Source: Fen-183 sp036504335 (GTDB lineage Bacteria; Acidobacteriota; Thermoanaerobaculia; UBA5066). From it: a stretch of 64,000 nt of DNA. Position numbers and translations under genes: made by a program. How positions within the stretch are numbered: position 1 is the first letter of the stretch; each line of letters begins with the position of its first letter. Shown here one piece after another: positions 8,211-17,536 of the stretch. The stretch is from the NCBI GenBank assembly GCA_036504335.1, contig DASXVJ010000022.1, positions 1 through 64,000 on the forward strand, written 5' to 3'. A model generated the notes under the pieces. That model was not told the origin of the DNA and ran no database searches. It saw nothing but the letters and a program-made list of their open reading frames with translations.

Positions 8211-9059
8211 TCAACCCTCCGCCACCCACTCCGGCTCGACGAGCTTCGGAAGGACGCCGGCCTCGAACCCCCGTCTCAGGAAGAGGCGCACGGCCTCCCG
8301 GCCCTTCGGCCCGTAGGAGCGCGTCCAGTCGTTCACGTACATCCCGACGAAGCGGTCCGCCTTCTCGCGCGGGAGGCCGCGCGCGAAACGCATCGCGTCC
8401 GTGAGGGCGTCCTCGCGGTGCGCGAGGGCGTACTCGATCGAGCGGCCGAGGGCGCGTGACACCCGCGCGATGAGCTCGGGCCCCAGGTCGCGGCGGACGG
8501 CGTTGCCGCCGAGCGGGAGCGGAAGGCCCGTCTCCTCCTTCCAGACGACGCCGAAGTCGGCGACGAGGTGAAACCCCTCGTCCTTCCACGTGAGCTGGCC
8601 CTCGTGGATCACGACGCCCGCGTCCACCTCCCCGGCGTTCACGGCGTCCCCGACCTTGTCGAAGGCCATCACGAGGGGCGTCGCCTCCTTCGCGTAGAGC
8701 GAGAGGCACATCGCGGCGGACGTGAGCGTTCCCGGAACCGCGACGCGCTTTCCCGCGAGGTCCGCGAGCGTGCGCGGCCCGCGCTCGCGCCGCGCGACCA
8801 CGCAGGGCCCGTAGCCGTCGCCGAACGAGGCGCCGTGCGGAAGGAGCACGTAGCGGTCCGCGAGGTACGCGTAGGCGTGGAACGACACGGCCGTGATCGC
8901 GAGCTCGCCCGAGAGCGCGCGGCGGTTGAGCGTCTCGATGTCCGCGAGCGTGTGCGTGTAGGTGACGCCCTCCGTGTCCACGGCGTTCGCGCGCAGTCCG
9001 TAGAACATGAACGCGTCGTCGGAGTCGGGCGAGTGAGCGAGAACGAGTGCGTCTGTCAT
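8211..9059 (-). CDS. mqnD: 1,4-dihydroxy-6-naphthoate synthase (MqnD), futalosine menaquinone pathway
   Basis: 282 residues with the fold of a periplasmic binding protein but no signal peptide. Family features seen are HSPDSDDAFMFYGL at the N-terminus, SFHAYAYLADRY around residue 60 and GDGYGPCVVARRE after it, followed by LAGKRVAVPGTLTSA. MqnD converts cyclic dehypoxanthine futalosine to 1,4-dihydroxy-6-naphthoate on the way to menaquinone. MqnA is a homologue, but the SPDxDDAFMFY signature and MqnD-like motifs favour MqnD. A TAGGAT -10-like box lies 28 bases before the ATG, and GGAG sits just ahead of the start, so this gene has a leader. Confidence 0.78.
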   Translation of the reverse strand: MTDALVLAHSPDSDDAFMFYGLRANAVDTEGVTYTHTLADIETLNRRALSGELAITAVSFHAYAYLADRYVLLPHGASFGDGYGPCVVARRERGPRTLADLAGKRVAVPGTLTSAAMCLSLYAKEATPLVMAFDKVGDAVNAGEVDAGVVIHEGQLTWKDEGFHLVADFGVVWKEETGLPLPLGGNAVRRDLGPELIARVSRALGRSIEYALAHREDALTDAMRFARGLPREKADRFVGMYVNDWTRSYGPKGREAVRLFLRRGFEAGVLPKLVEPEWVAEG

Positions 9060-9155
9060 GTGAGGGCTCCGATTCTTTCCGCGCGCGATCCTAGCCCGGA
9101 TGCGCGCGCGACCCCCCGCGAGACGACGAACGGACGGGTGAAAAAACTTCGTCCG

Positions 9156-9174
9156 TCAAGAAAAAAATTCTTGA
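9156..9174. promoter_or_regulatory. Perfect 7-bp inverted repeat overlapping a -35 box
   Basis: TCAAGAA (9156-9162) and TTCTTGA (9168-9174) are separated by AAAAA. The A-tract lies just upstream of, and runs into, the -35 box of the promoter for the small-RNA/peptide unit. It could be an UP element or an operator. A second repeat, CGGACG (9131-9136) with CGTCCG (9150-9155), lies further upstream. The span 9060-9155 otherwise shows no gene. Confidence 0.4.
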
Positions 9175-9200
9175 TTCGTGCCGTCGAGCCTCTATACAAT
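9171..9200 (+). promoter_or_regulatory. Sigma-70 type promoter, TTGATT - 18 bp - TACAAT
   Basis: The -35 is TTGATT (9171-9176), the -10 is TACAAT (9195-9200) and the spacer is 18 bases. An A-rich upstream tract is present. It is the best -35/-10 pair in the window and drives the leader at 9207-9414. The predicted transcription start is near 9207. Confidence 0.65.
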
Positions 9201-9206
9201 TCACTC

Positions 9207-9414
9207 AGCAGAAAAAAAGAGACGGCGCCGTGATCGATTCACGATGCCGTCTCACGGGAACCAGATCTTTTGAAATCGATCGACTCTCTCGAGTGACTCA
9301 AGGCAGTCGACAGAATCCGGAAGCGCTAGTCCCCGTCCTTCGAGGGGCGGACAACCTAGCATGCAGCTTCCGGCACTGTCAACGAAACCTGCCAGTAAGG
9401 AGGTGACAGAAACC
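9207..9414 (+). ncRNA. Structured 5' leader RNA of the lysine-rich peptide gene (novel candidate)
   Basis: About 208 bases between the promoter and the small ORF. Hairpin 1 pairs 9219-9226 with 9246-9253 (8 bp) and continues inside with CGTGA/TCACG. Hairpin 2 pairs CCGGAAGC (9317-9324) with GCTTCCGG (9366-9373) and continues with GCTAG (9325-9329) and CTAGC (9356-9360) across a 5-base bulge. Its apex is a C/G-rich element around CCTTCGAGG. A third possible stem, CTGTCA (9376-9381) with TGACAG (9404-9409), would take in the end of the Shine-Dalgarno sequence and leave its core in the loop. I do not recognise a known riboswitch. It could be a cis-regulatory leader or a stable small RNA. Confidence 0.5.
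9397..9406 (+). promoter_or_regulatory. Perfect extended Shine-Dalgarno sequence
   Basis: AAGGAGGTGA is fully complementary to the canonical 16S 3' end and lies 8 bases before the ATG at 9415. It stands out because most genes in this window have no Shine-Dalgarno site. It decides the start of the 20-residue peptide. Confidence 0.75.
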
Positions 9415-9477
9415 ATGCCGGCCAAGAAGAAAGCTGCTAAGAAGAGCACCAAGAAGGCGAAGAAGGGCAAGAAGTAA
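9415..9477 (+). CDS. 20-residue lysine-rich small basic protein
   Basis: Starting at ATG 9415 and ending at TAA 9477, this encodes 20 residues. More than half are lysine and the rest are mostly Ala, Ser, Thr and Gly (MPAKKKAAKK at the start, KKGKK at the end). It resembles the lysine/alanine tails of histone H1-like nucleoid proteins, or a very small RNA-binding protein. It is not the ribosomal Thx peptide by sequence. Support for it being real is a strong promoter, a long structured leader, a perfect Shine-Dalgarno site, and a canonical terminator 45 bases downstream. Its function is unknown. It is too short for most gene callers. Confidence 0.7.
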   Translation: MPAKKKAAKKSTKKAKKGKK

Positions 9478-9522
9478 CTTAGTTACTTCAAACCATTCCA
9501 ATCCAAGGTATTTCCGGGATTC

Positions 9523-9551
9523 GGGGGCTACACCAGCCCCCTTATTTTTTT
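9523..9551 (+). terminator. Rho-independent terminator
   Basis: The stem GGGGGCT (9523-9529) pairs with AGCCCCC (9535-9541) around a 5-base loop and is followed by TTATTTTTTT. It is the only canonical intrinsic terminator with a full T-run seen in the window. It closes the leader/peptide unit, and nothing else is seen between 9552 and 9622. Confidence 0.9.
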
Positions 9552-9622
9552 GCCCGGACGCCATCCTGGCGTTTCCCGGATCCCGAGATTTCCACAGCGT
9601 ATTCCTCGGGTTTTGCACGGCG

Positions 9623-9642
9623 GTATATGAAGTCTCATATAC
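9623..9642. promoter_or_regulatory. Probable PadR operator (8-bp perfect inverted repeat)
   Basis: The half sites GTATATGA (9623-9630) and TCATATAC (9635-9642) are separated by AGTC. AT-rich dyads of this kind are typical PadR-family operators. It overlaps the TATACT -10 box (9638-9643), so binding would block RNA polymerase; autorepression is the simplest reading. Confidence 0.65.
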
Positions 9643-9643
9643 T
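9638..9643 (+). promoter_or_regulatory. -10 box of leaderless promoter for padR-type gene (TATACT)
   Basis: TATACT ends exactly 6 bases before the ATG at 9650, and no Shine-Dalgarno site is present. It overlaps the inverted repeat at 9623-9642. Confidence 0.6.
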
Positions 9644-9649
9644 TCCGGC

Positions 9650-10168
9650 ATGTCGCTCTCGCACGTCCTGCTCGGCCTCCTCTCGACGACTCCGGCCAGC
9701 GGGTGGGACCTCAAGCGGCGGCTCGGCGAGGATCCCGCGAGGGGATGGGACGCGGATCTCTCCCAGATCTACCCGGCCCTGCGCCGTCTCCTGCGCGGAG
9801 GGTTCGTCTCGCTCAAGAGGCGGCGCTCGCCGCAGGGGCCGCCGCGACGGGAGTACCGCGTGACGCCGTCCGGCCGCCGCGAGCTGAAGGAGTGGCTCGC
9901 CGAGCCCTACGCGCTCCCCCGCCCGCACGACGCGACGCTCGCGCGGCTCGCCCTCCTCGAGCGCGGCCTTCCGCCCGACCGCGTGCGGCGCCTGCAGGAA
10001 TACCGCGGCCTTCTCGCCGACGAGCTCAAGCGCGCCGCGCCCGGCACGACCGCCGCGCGGCGGCGCCGCCGCGTCCTTCTCGAGACGGAGCTCGCGTGGG
10101 CCGACGCGGAGTCGGCCGCGCTCCTCGCGGGCCGCTCGCTCGGCCCCGCCGCGAAGGAGCGCGCGTGA
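9650..10168 (+). CDS. PadR family transcriptional regulator
   Basis: 172 residues. The N-terminal winged helix (about residues 1-80) has LSHVLLGLLSTTPASGWDLKRRL, then LSQIYPALRRLLRGGFV and the wing (EYRVTPSGRRELKEWL), all standard PadR features. The C-terminal half is a helical dimerisation domain of the PadR-s2/VirR type. PadR proteins are usually ligand-responsive repressors. The dyad over its own -10 box supports autoregulation. Its stop overlaps the next gene's start in GTGA, so the downstream protein is in the same regulon. Confidence 0.88.
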   Translation: MSLSHVLLGLLSTTPASGWDLKRRLGEDPARGWDADLSQIYPALRRLLRGGFVSLKRRRSPQGPPRREYRVTPSGRRELKEWLAEPYALPRPHDATLARLALLERGLPPDRVRRLQEYRGLLADELKRAAPGTTAARRRRRVLLETELAWADAESAALLAGRSLGPAAKERA

Positions 10169-11844
10169 CCGCCCGCGAGGCCCTTTGCATCCTCGAAGCG
10201 GCGCGAACGGAGCGAGGCCCCTCGGCCGCCGCCCGGCGGCTCGCGGCGCTGGACGTCGCCGCGCGCGCCCGGCTCGCCAGCGCGGGAGAGGTCGAGCGGC
10301 TGCACGAGGCGCTGTGCTTCCTGCGCGCCTGGCCGGACGACGCGGCCGTCCTCGCGCGGACCGAGGTTCTTCTCGCGCGCTTCGCCCGGCGGCCCGACCT
10401 CGCGCGCCACCGCGCCGCGCTGGAAGACAGCGGCATCGCGGGCACGAAGACGCGCTTCCCCTTCTTCGCCGGCACCGCGCGCTGGCTCGCCGCGCGCTGG
10501 GGCGACCATCTCCGCGTGGACTGGCGCCGGTTCGAAAAAGGAGCGGCTCTCGAGCGCCTCTTTCCGCTCGTCACGCTCTGGGCCGAGACGCCCGCCCTCG
10601 ACGAGCTGGACCTCGGGACGCGCGGCTGGGTGAACCGCCTGAAGGGCCCGCAGGAAACCGACGCCGCGTTTCTCGTCCGGCGGCTCGCGACGGTCGGCAA
10701 GGGGACGTTCGAGAAGGAGTGGTCCTGGGAGGGCCTCGAGCTGCCGCTCGTCCTCGAGTCCGGCCCCGGCACGCCCGCCCGCACGAACGCGTGCATCCGG
10801 ACGGCGCCTGCCGTCTTCCAGGCCACGCCGCTCGACCGCGGGCGTCCCGACGTCCGCCGCGAGCTCGCCCGGCCGCCGCTCTCCGTCGAGGCCGTCCCCC
10901 GCCCGGAGGCGGAGCGTTATCTCGACCTCGCGAAGGAAGCGATGGTCGCGCGGGCGCGGGATCTCGACGCGTTCCAGTGGGGCGACCCGGACGACGTCCG
11001 CCTCGTGACGTACCCGGACGGCCTCGCTTTCGCCGCGATCGGCGTCGTCCCCGAGCGCCGGCTCCTCCTCGAGTCGGTCTACGGGTTCCTGACGCTGAAG
11101 AACGGCGTCCCGATCGGCTACGTCCTCACGAGCGCCCTTTTCGGCTCCTCCGAGATCGCCTACAACGTCTTCGAGTCGTTCCGGGGCGGCGAGTCGGGCC
11201 TCGTCTACGGCAAGGTCCTCTCGATGTCGCGCGCCCTCTTCGGCTCGGACGCCTTCACGATCTTCCCGTACCAGCTCGGCGGCTACGGCAACCCCGAGGC
11301 TCTCCAGTCGGGCGCGTGGTGGTTCTACCGGAAGCTCGGCTTCGCGCCCCGCGCCCCCCGCGCCGTGGCGCTCATGCATGAGGAAGAGCGGCGGATGGCC
11401 GCGGACCCGAAGCACCGCACGTCCCTCCGCGATCTCAAGGTCCTGGCCTCAGAGAACCTCTACTGGTTCGGCGGCCGGGAGCGCAGAGACGCGATCGGCC
11501 TCGTCGAGCTCCCGAACGTCGGCCTCCGCGTCGTCGACGCGGTGGCCTCCCGGTTCGGCTCGGACCGCGAGAAGGCCGAGGCGGTCCTGACGGCGGAGAC
11601 GGCCGGCCTCCTCGGCGCGCGGACGAGCGCGTGGTCGAGCGCCGAGCGCCTCGCGTTCCGGCGCTGGGCGCCGCTCGTCTCGATCCTGCCGGGCGTGAAG
11701 GCCTGGACGGCGGCGGAGAGGCGCGCGCTCGCCGCCGTCATCCGGGCCAAGGGCGGGCGGCGCGAGTCGGACTTCGTCCGCCTCTTCGACGCGCACAGAA
11801 GGCTCCGCAAGGCGGTCGCGACGCTGGCGAAAGACCCCGGCTAG
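10165..11844 (+). CDS. Hypothetical protein with GNAT-like C-terminal half, coupled to PadR
   Basis: 559 residues, translationally coupled to the PadR gene (GTGA overlap). I do not recognise a named family. Residues about 1-110 are Arg/Ala-rich helices. The middle and C-terminal part contain LESVYGFLTLKNGVPIGYV, EIAYNVFESFRGGESGLVYGKVL and a later WWFYRKLGF. This order (P-I-G-Y strand, then R-G-G-E/S helix, then F-Y-x-K-L-G-F) resembles a GNAT acyltransferase core, but the acetyl-CoA loop is not clear enough to claim activity. No signal peptide or membrane segment is seen. Its TAG stop is shared as CTAG with the convergent uvrD. Confidence 0.6.
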   Translation: MTAREALCILEAARTERGPSAAARRLAALDVAARARLASAGEVERLHEALCFLRAWPDDAAVLARTEVLLARFARRPDLARHRAALEDSGIAGTKTRFPFFAGTARWLAARWGDHLRVDWRRFEKGAALERLFPLVTLWAETPALDELDLGTRGWVNRLKGPQETDAAFLVRRLATVGKGTFEKEWSWEGLELPLVLESGPGTPARTNACIRTAPAVFQATPLDRGRPDVRRELARPPLSVEAVPRPEAERYLDLAKEAMVARARDLDAFQWGDPDDVRLVTYPDGLAFAAIGVVPERRLLLESVYGFLTLKNGVPIGYVLTSALFGSSEIAYNVFESFRGGESGLVYGKVLSMSRALFGSDAFTIFPYQLGGYGNPEALQSGAWWFYRKLGFAPRAPRAVALMHEEERRMAADPKHRTSLRDLKVLASENLYWFGGRERRDAIGLVELPNVGLRVVDAVASRFGSDREKAEAVLTAETAGLLGARTSAWSSAERLAFRRWAPLVSILPGVKAWTAAERRALAAVIRAKGGRRESDFVRLFDAHRRLRKAVATLAKDPG

Positions 11845-14216
11845 GCCGGCGACAGGTTCGCGAACTTCGCGACGAACTTCTTGCGGCCGGCGCGGTCGAA
11901 GTAGACGACGAGCTTCTCGGCGTCACCGGAGCCCTCGACCGTGAGAACCACCCCGACTCCGTACTCCGGGTGCAGCACCTTCGACCCCCGCCGGTAGCCG
12001 GACGCGGTTGGCGGCGGCGGCGTCCGCTTCATCACGCCCCTGACGGGCGTGATGTTCCGCATCGGGGGGCGGCCGAAGAGGGATTTCTTAGAAGGTGAAG
12101 AGGGGACGGCCTCCTGGGATTCGTTTTCGTAGTCGGGGAACAGCGATCCGCCCGAGGCGCGCCCTCCGCCGAACGACTGCCCACCGAAGGACTGCCGCCC
12201 GCCGTACCCCCGGCCCCTATTACCTTCCAAGAAATCCGAATCTCCCGGTCTCCCTCCGAAGCCAGAGGTCATGTCTTCATAAGCGACGACCTCCCCCGGG
12301 ATCGCGTCGAGGAACGGGGACCGGTCGCGGCTCATCCACTCGCCGCGCACCATGCGGCGGCGGACGAAGGAGATCGTGAGGCGCTCCTTGGCGCGCGTCA
12401 TCCCGACGTACGCGAGGCGGCGCTCCTCCTCGAACGCGTCGTCGTCGTCGCGCGAGGAGGCGTGCGGGAGCGAGCCGTCCTCGGCGCCCGCGAGGAAGAC
12501 GTCGTCGAACTCCAGCCCCTTGGCGGCGTGGAGCGTGATGAGGAGGATCCCCTTCTTCTCGTCGGCCTCGTCGGCGTCGGCGCGCAGCGTCACCGCGTCG
12601 AGGAAGCCCGCGATCGTGGGGTCGTCGCCCTCGCCGCCGTACGACGCCGCCCGCTCGTGCTCGCGCGCGGCCGCGAGGAGCTCGTCGAGGTTCTCGCGGC
12701 GGGCCTCGTCCTGCGGGTCGAGCGTGTTCTCGTAGAGCTTCGCGAGGCCCGTCTCCTCCAGCGCGAAGGCCATCGCCGCCGCCGCGCCGGTGTTCTCCGC
12801 CGAGCCGAAGTCGGCGAGGCGCTTCACGAGGTCCCGGAACTCGGTCAGGGCCTTCCGCGCCCTCTCCGTCATGCCGGACGGCAGCTCGTCGAGCGCCGCG
12901 AGGAGGGAGAGGCCCTTCTCGGCCGCGTGCGCCTCGAGCGCCTCCAGCGTCGCGGCCCCCACGCCGCGCGCCGGGACGTTGACGACCCGGCGGAACGAAA
13001 CCCCGTCGGCCGGGTTGCGGGCGAGGCGCAGGTACGCGAGGAGGTCCTTGATCTCGGCCCGCTCGTAGAACTTCGTCCCGCCGACGAGGATGTACGGCAG
13101 GTTTCCGCGCAGGAGCTCGTCCTCGAACGGCCGGGACTGCGCGTTCGTGCGGAAGAGGACCGCGACCTCGCCCTGCGGCCGGGCGCGGCGGGCCGCGGCG
13201 ACGCGGGCGACGATCTCGCGGGCCTCGTCGCGCTCCTCGTCGAACGCCACGAGCCGGACCTTTTCCCCGCCCGTCTTCGTGGCCTTGAGCGTCTTGCCGA
13301 GGCGGCGCCTGTTCTCGGCGACGACGGCGCCCGCGGCCTTGAGGATCGGCGCCGTCGAGCGGTAGTTGCGTTCGAGGCGGACGGTCTTCGCCGTCGGGAA
13401 GTCGCGCGTGAACTCGAGGATGTTCGAGACGTCCGCCCCGCGCCAGCGGTAGATGGACTGGTCCTCGTCGCCGACGACGAAGAGGTTCCCGGCCTCGCCC
13501 GTCACGAGCTTCACGAGCTTGGCCTGCACCCGGTTCGTGTCCTGGTACTCGTCGACGAGAAGATGACGAATGCTCCTCCTCAGGAGTGTCCGCACGGCGT
13601 CGTTCGTCGCGACGAGCTTCGTCGACAGCACGAGGAGGTCGTCGAAATCGAGGGCCTGCGACGCCCGGAGCGTCTTCTCGTAGCGGCGCGCCACGTCCGC
13701 GAGGCGCGAGCCGAGGAAGTCTCCGAAGCGGCGCGGGAAGTCGTCGGGCGAGATGCCCTCGTTCTTCGCCGACGAGATCTTCGACTGGATCTGGCGCGGG
13801 GTCGCGGACTTCTCGGGGATCGCGACTTCCTTCATGACGCGCTTGACGACGGCGAGCTGGTCGTCCGAGTCGAAGACGACGAAGCCGCGCGGGAGGCCCG
13901 CCTCGTCGGCGAAGCGGCGCAGGAGGCGGACGCCCCAGGAGTGGAACGTCCCGACGTACGAGCGCGGCCGCTCGGTGCCGAGGAGGTTCGCGACGCGCTC
14001 CTTCATCTCGCCGGCGGCCTTGTTCGTGAACGTGACCGCGACGATCCCCTCCTGCGGGACGCCGTGGGCGACGAGCCACGCGAGGCGCCGCGTCAGGACG
14101 CGCGTCTTCCCCGAGCCGGCTCCCGCGAGGACGAGGAGCGGCCCTTCGCCGTGCGAGACGGCGGCGGCCTGTTCGGGATTGAGGCCTTCGAGGAGATCTT
14201 CCGGGCGGGCGACCAA
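11841..14216 (-). CDS. uvrD: UvrD/PcrA-type superfamily 1 DNA helicase
   Basis: 791 residues, the usual UvrD/PcrA size. LNPEQAAAVSH gives the Q motif, GAGSGKT (32-38) Walker A, and LLVDEYQDTN Walker B; motifs GDEDQSIYRWRGAD, LERNYRST, ITLHAAKGLEFDDVFLAG and RRLAYVGMTRAKERL follow in order. A Gly-rich linker and a Tudor-like tail (KVLHPEYGVGVVL) end the protein. It unwinds DNA in excision and mismatch repair and during transcription-coupled processes. The start is TTG (14216), placed by a TACCAT box 8 bases upstream. The linker region (about 12085-12260) uses codons that are rare in the rest of the gene (AGA, AGG, TCT, AAT). Confidence 0.95.
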   Translation of the reverse strand: MVARPEDLLEGLNPEQAAAVSHGEGPLLVLAGAGSGKTRVLTRRLAWLVAHGVPQEGIVAVTFTNKAAGEMKERVANLLGTERPRSYVGTFHSWGVRLLRRFADEAGLPRGFVVFDSDDQLAVVKRVMKEVAIPEKSATPRQIQSKISSAKNEGISPDDFPRRFGDFLGSRLADVARRYEKTLRASQALDFDDLLVLSTKLVATNDAVRTLLRRSIRHLLVDEYQDTNRVQAKLVKLVTGEAGNLFVVGDEDQSIYRWRGADVSNILEFTRDFPTAKTVRLERNYRSTAPILKAAGAVVAENRRRLGKTLKATKTGGEKVRLVAFDEERDEAREIVARVAAARRARPQGEVAVLFRTNAQSRPFEDELLRGNLPYILVGGTKFYERAEIKDLLAYLRLARNPADGVSFRRVVNVPARGVGAATLEALEAHAAEKGLSLLAALDELPSGMTERARKALTEFRDLVKRLADFGSAENTGAAAAMAFALEETGLAKLYENTLDPQDEARRENLDELLAAAREHERAASYGGEGDDPTIAGFLDAVTLRADADEADEKKGILLITLHAAKGLEFDDVFLAGAEDGSLPHASSRDDDDAFEEERRLAYVGMTRAKERLTISFVRRRMVRGEWMSRDRSPFLDAIPGEVVAYEDMTSGFGGRPGDSDFLEGNRGRGYGGRQSFGGQSFGGGRASGGSLFPDYENESQEAVPSSPSKKSLFGRPPMRNITPVRGVMKRTPPPPTASGYRRGSKVLHPEYGVGVVLTVEGSGDAEKLVVYFDRAGRKKFVAKFANLSPA

Positions 14217-14224
14217 GGGGCGCG

Positions 14225-14230
14225 ATGGTA
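14225..14230 (-). promoter_or_regulatory. -10 box of leaderless promoter (TACCAT)
   Basis: TACCAT lies 8 bases before the TTG start of uvrD, and no Shine-Dalgarno site is present. It supports a non-ATG start for a leaderless message. Confidence 0.45.
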
Positions 14231-14253
14231 ACGCAGCCGGGAGCGGCGCGCGC

Positions 14254-16107
<1,854 letters not shown>

Positions 16108-16111
16108 CGCG

Positions 16112-17536
16112 TCAGCTCTTCTTCTTCCGCGCCCGGTAGGCCGCGCCGCCGCCCTCGACGTTCCTCTGGGGCACGCGGGAGACGGCGAGGCCGTCCTTCG
16201 GGACGTCTTTCGTGACCGTCGTGCCGGCGCCGATGATCGCGCCGTCGCCGACCGTCACGGGCGCGACGAGCTGCACATCCGACCCGACGAAGACGTCCGC
16301 GCCGATCGTCGTCTTGTGCTTCGCGAAGCCGTCGTAGTTGCACGTGATGACGCCCGCCCCCACGTTCGTGCGTGGCCCGACCTCCGTGTCGCCGAGGTAG
16401 GTCAGATGGTTCGCCTTGACGCCCTCGTGGAGCTTCGCCTTCTTCGTCTCGACGAAGTTCCCGACGTGGACGCCCGCGGAAAGGTCGGTGCCCTCGCGCA
16501 GGCGCGCGAACGGCCCGACGACGCAGCCGTCGCCCACGAGCGCCGATTCGATGACGCAGTAGGGCTTCACGACCACGTTCTTCCCGAAGACGGAGTTCCT
16601 CACGACGCAGCCCTGGCCGATGGTGGTGCCGCTCCCCACCCGCGTCTTCCCGAGAAGCGTCACGAACGGCTCGATGGTCGTGTCCGGTTCCAGGACGACG
16701 GTCTCGTCGAGAGTGACGGTCTCGGGGCGCAGGATCGTCGCCCCGGCCCGCATCGCGGAGACGACGGCGCGCTCGCGCAGAAGGCGGTCCACCGTGGCGA
16801 GGTCCTCGCGGGAGTTGACGCCCAGGGCCGCGGCGGGATCGCCGGGCAGGGGAACGACGACACGCTTCGCCTTCCGCGCGAGTGAGAGCACGTCGGTCAG
16901 GTAGAACTCGTTCTGGGAATTCTTTGAAGTAAGGAGAGGGAGCGCCCTCTCGAGAAACTCGCGGTCGAACGCATAGGTGCCGGTGTTGATCTCGGAGATT
17001 TTCTTCTCTCTGCCCGAAGAATCCTTCTCTTCGACGATCCTCACGAACCGCTTCGCGGCGTCGCGCACGACGCGGCCGTATCCCGCCGGGTCTTCCAGCC
17101 GGGCGGTCAGGACCGCCACCGCCGCCTTCTTGTCCTTCTCCAGCGCGTCGACGAGCCCCTTCACCGCGTCCGCCGAGAGGAGCGGCACGTCGCCCGAGAG
17201 GACGACGATGGTCTTCGCCTTCCCGAACGCGCCCGCCGCGGCGGCGGCGCGCACGGCGTCGCCGGTGCCGCGCGGCGGATCCTGGATCGCGATCTTCACC
17301 CGCGGGTGATTCGCCGCGAGAAAAGCGCCGACCGTCTCTCTTTCACTCGAAGAATCTCTCTCCGGGTCTTTCCTCGAAACGACGACGACGACGGCCTCGG
17401 GCTTTCCCGCGACCGAGAGCGCAACGTCCAGCGCGCGGTCGAGGAGCGGCCGGCCCGCCGCCTCGTGGAGCACTTTCGGCCGCGACGACCTCATCCTCAC
17501 GCCGCGGCCTGCGGCCAGGAGGACGACGGAGGTCAC
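16112..17536 (-). CDS. glmU: Bifunctional GlmU: UDP-GlcNAc pyrophosphorylase / glucosamine-1-P acetyltransferase
   Basis: 474 residues. The N-terminal uridylyltransferase domain has LAAGRGVRMRSSRPKVLH (the usual loop with Val in place of Thr), GDVPLL, and EINTGTYAF. The C-terminal left-handed beta-helix has hexapeptide repeats, the NFVETKKAKLHEG motif, and ANHLTYLGD and NYDGFAKHKT with the catalytic and acetyl-CoA residues. The start is GTG (17536), overlapping the stop of the upstream TPR gene in GTGA; the open frame continues further upstream, but that part is antisense-like shadow of the TPR gene. Two internal patches (about 16885-17045 and 17320-17370) use AGA/TCT-type codons unlike the rest. 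Confidence 0.96.
   Translation of the reverse strand: MTSVVLLAAGRGVRMRSSRPKVLHEAAGRPLLDRALDVALSVAGKPEAVVVVVSRKDPERDSSSERETVGAFLAANHPRVKIAIQDPPRGTGDAVRAAAAAGAFGKAKTIVVLSGDVPLLSADAVKGLVDALEKDKKAAVAVLTARLEDPAGYGRVVRDAAKRFVRIVEEKDSSGREKKISEINTGTYAFDREFLERALPLLTSKNSQNEFYLTDVLSLARKAKRVVVPLPGDPAAALGVNSREDLATVDRLLRERAVVSAMRAGATILRPETVTLDETVVLEPDTTIEPFVTLLGKTRVGSGTTIGQGCVVRNSVFGKNVVVKPYCVIESALVGDGCVVGPFARLREGTDLSAGVHVGNFVETKKAKLHEGVKANHLTYLGDTEVGPRTNVGAGVITCNYDGFAKHKTTIGADVFVGSDVQLVAPVTVGDGAIIGAGTTVTKDVPKDGLAVSRVPQRNVEGGGAAYRARKKKS

Noticed and set aside
9131..9155. Terminator for mqnD-side or upstream transcript (CGGACG/CGTCCG hairpin)
   Set aside because: The stem is only 6 bp with a long loop; mqnD runs the other way, and the T-run is inside the loop rather than after the stem.
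12462..14231. 589-residue plus-strand frame opposite uvrD
   Set aside because: It is Arg/Val/Leu-rich antisense shadow without any motif.
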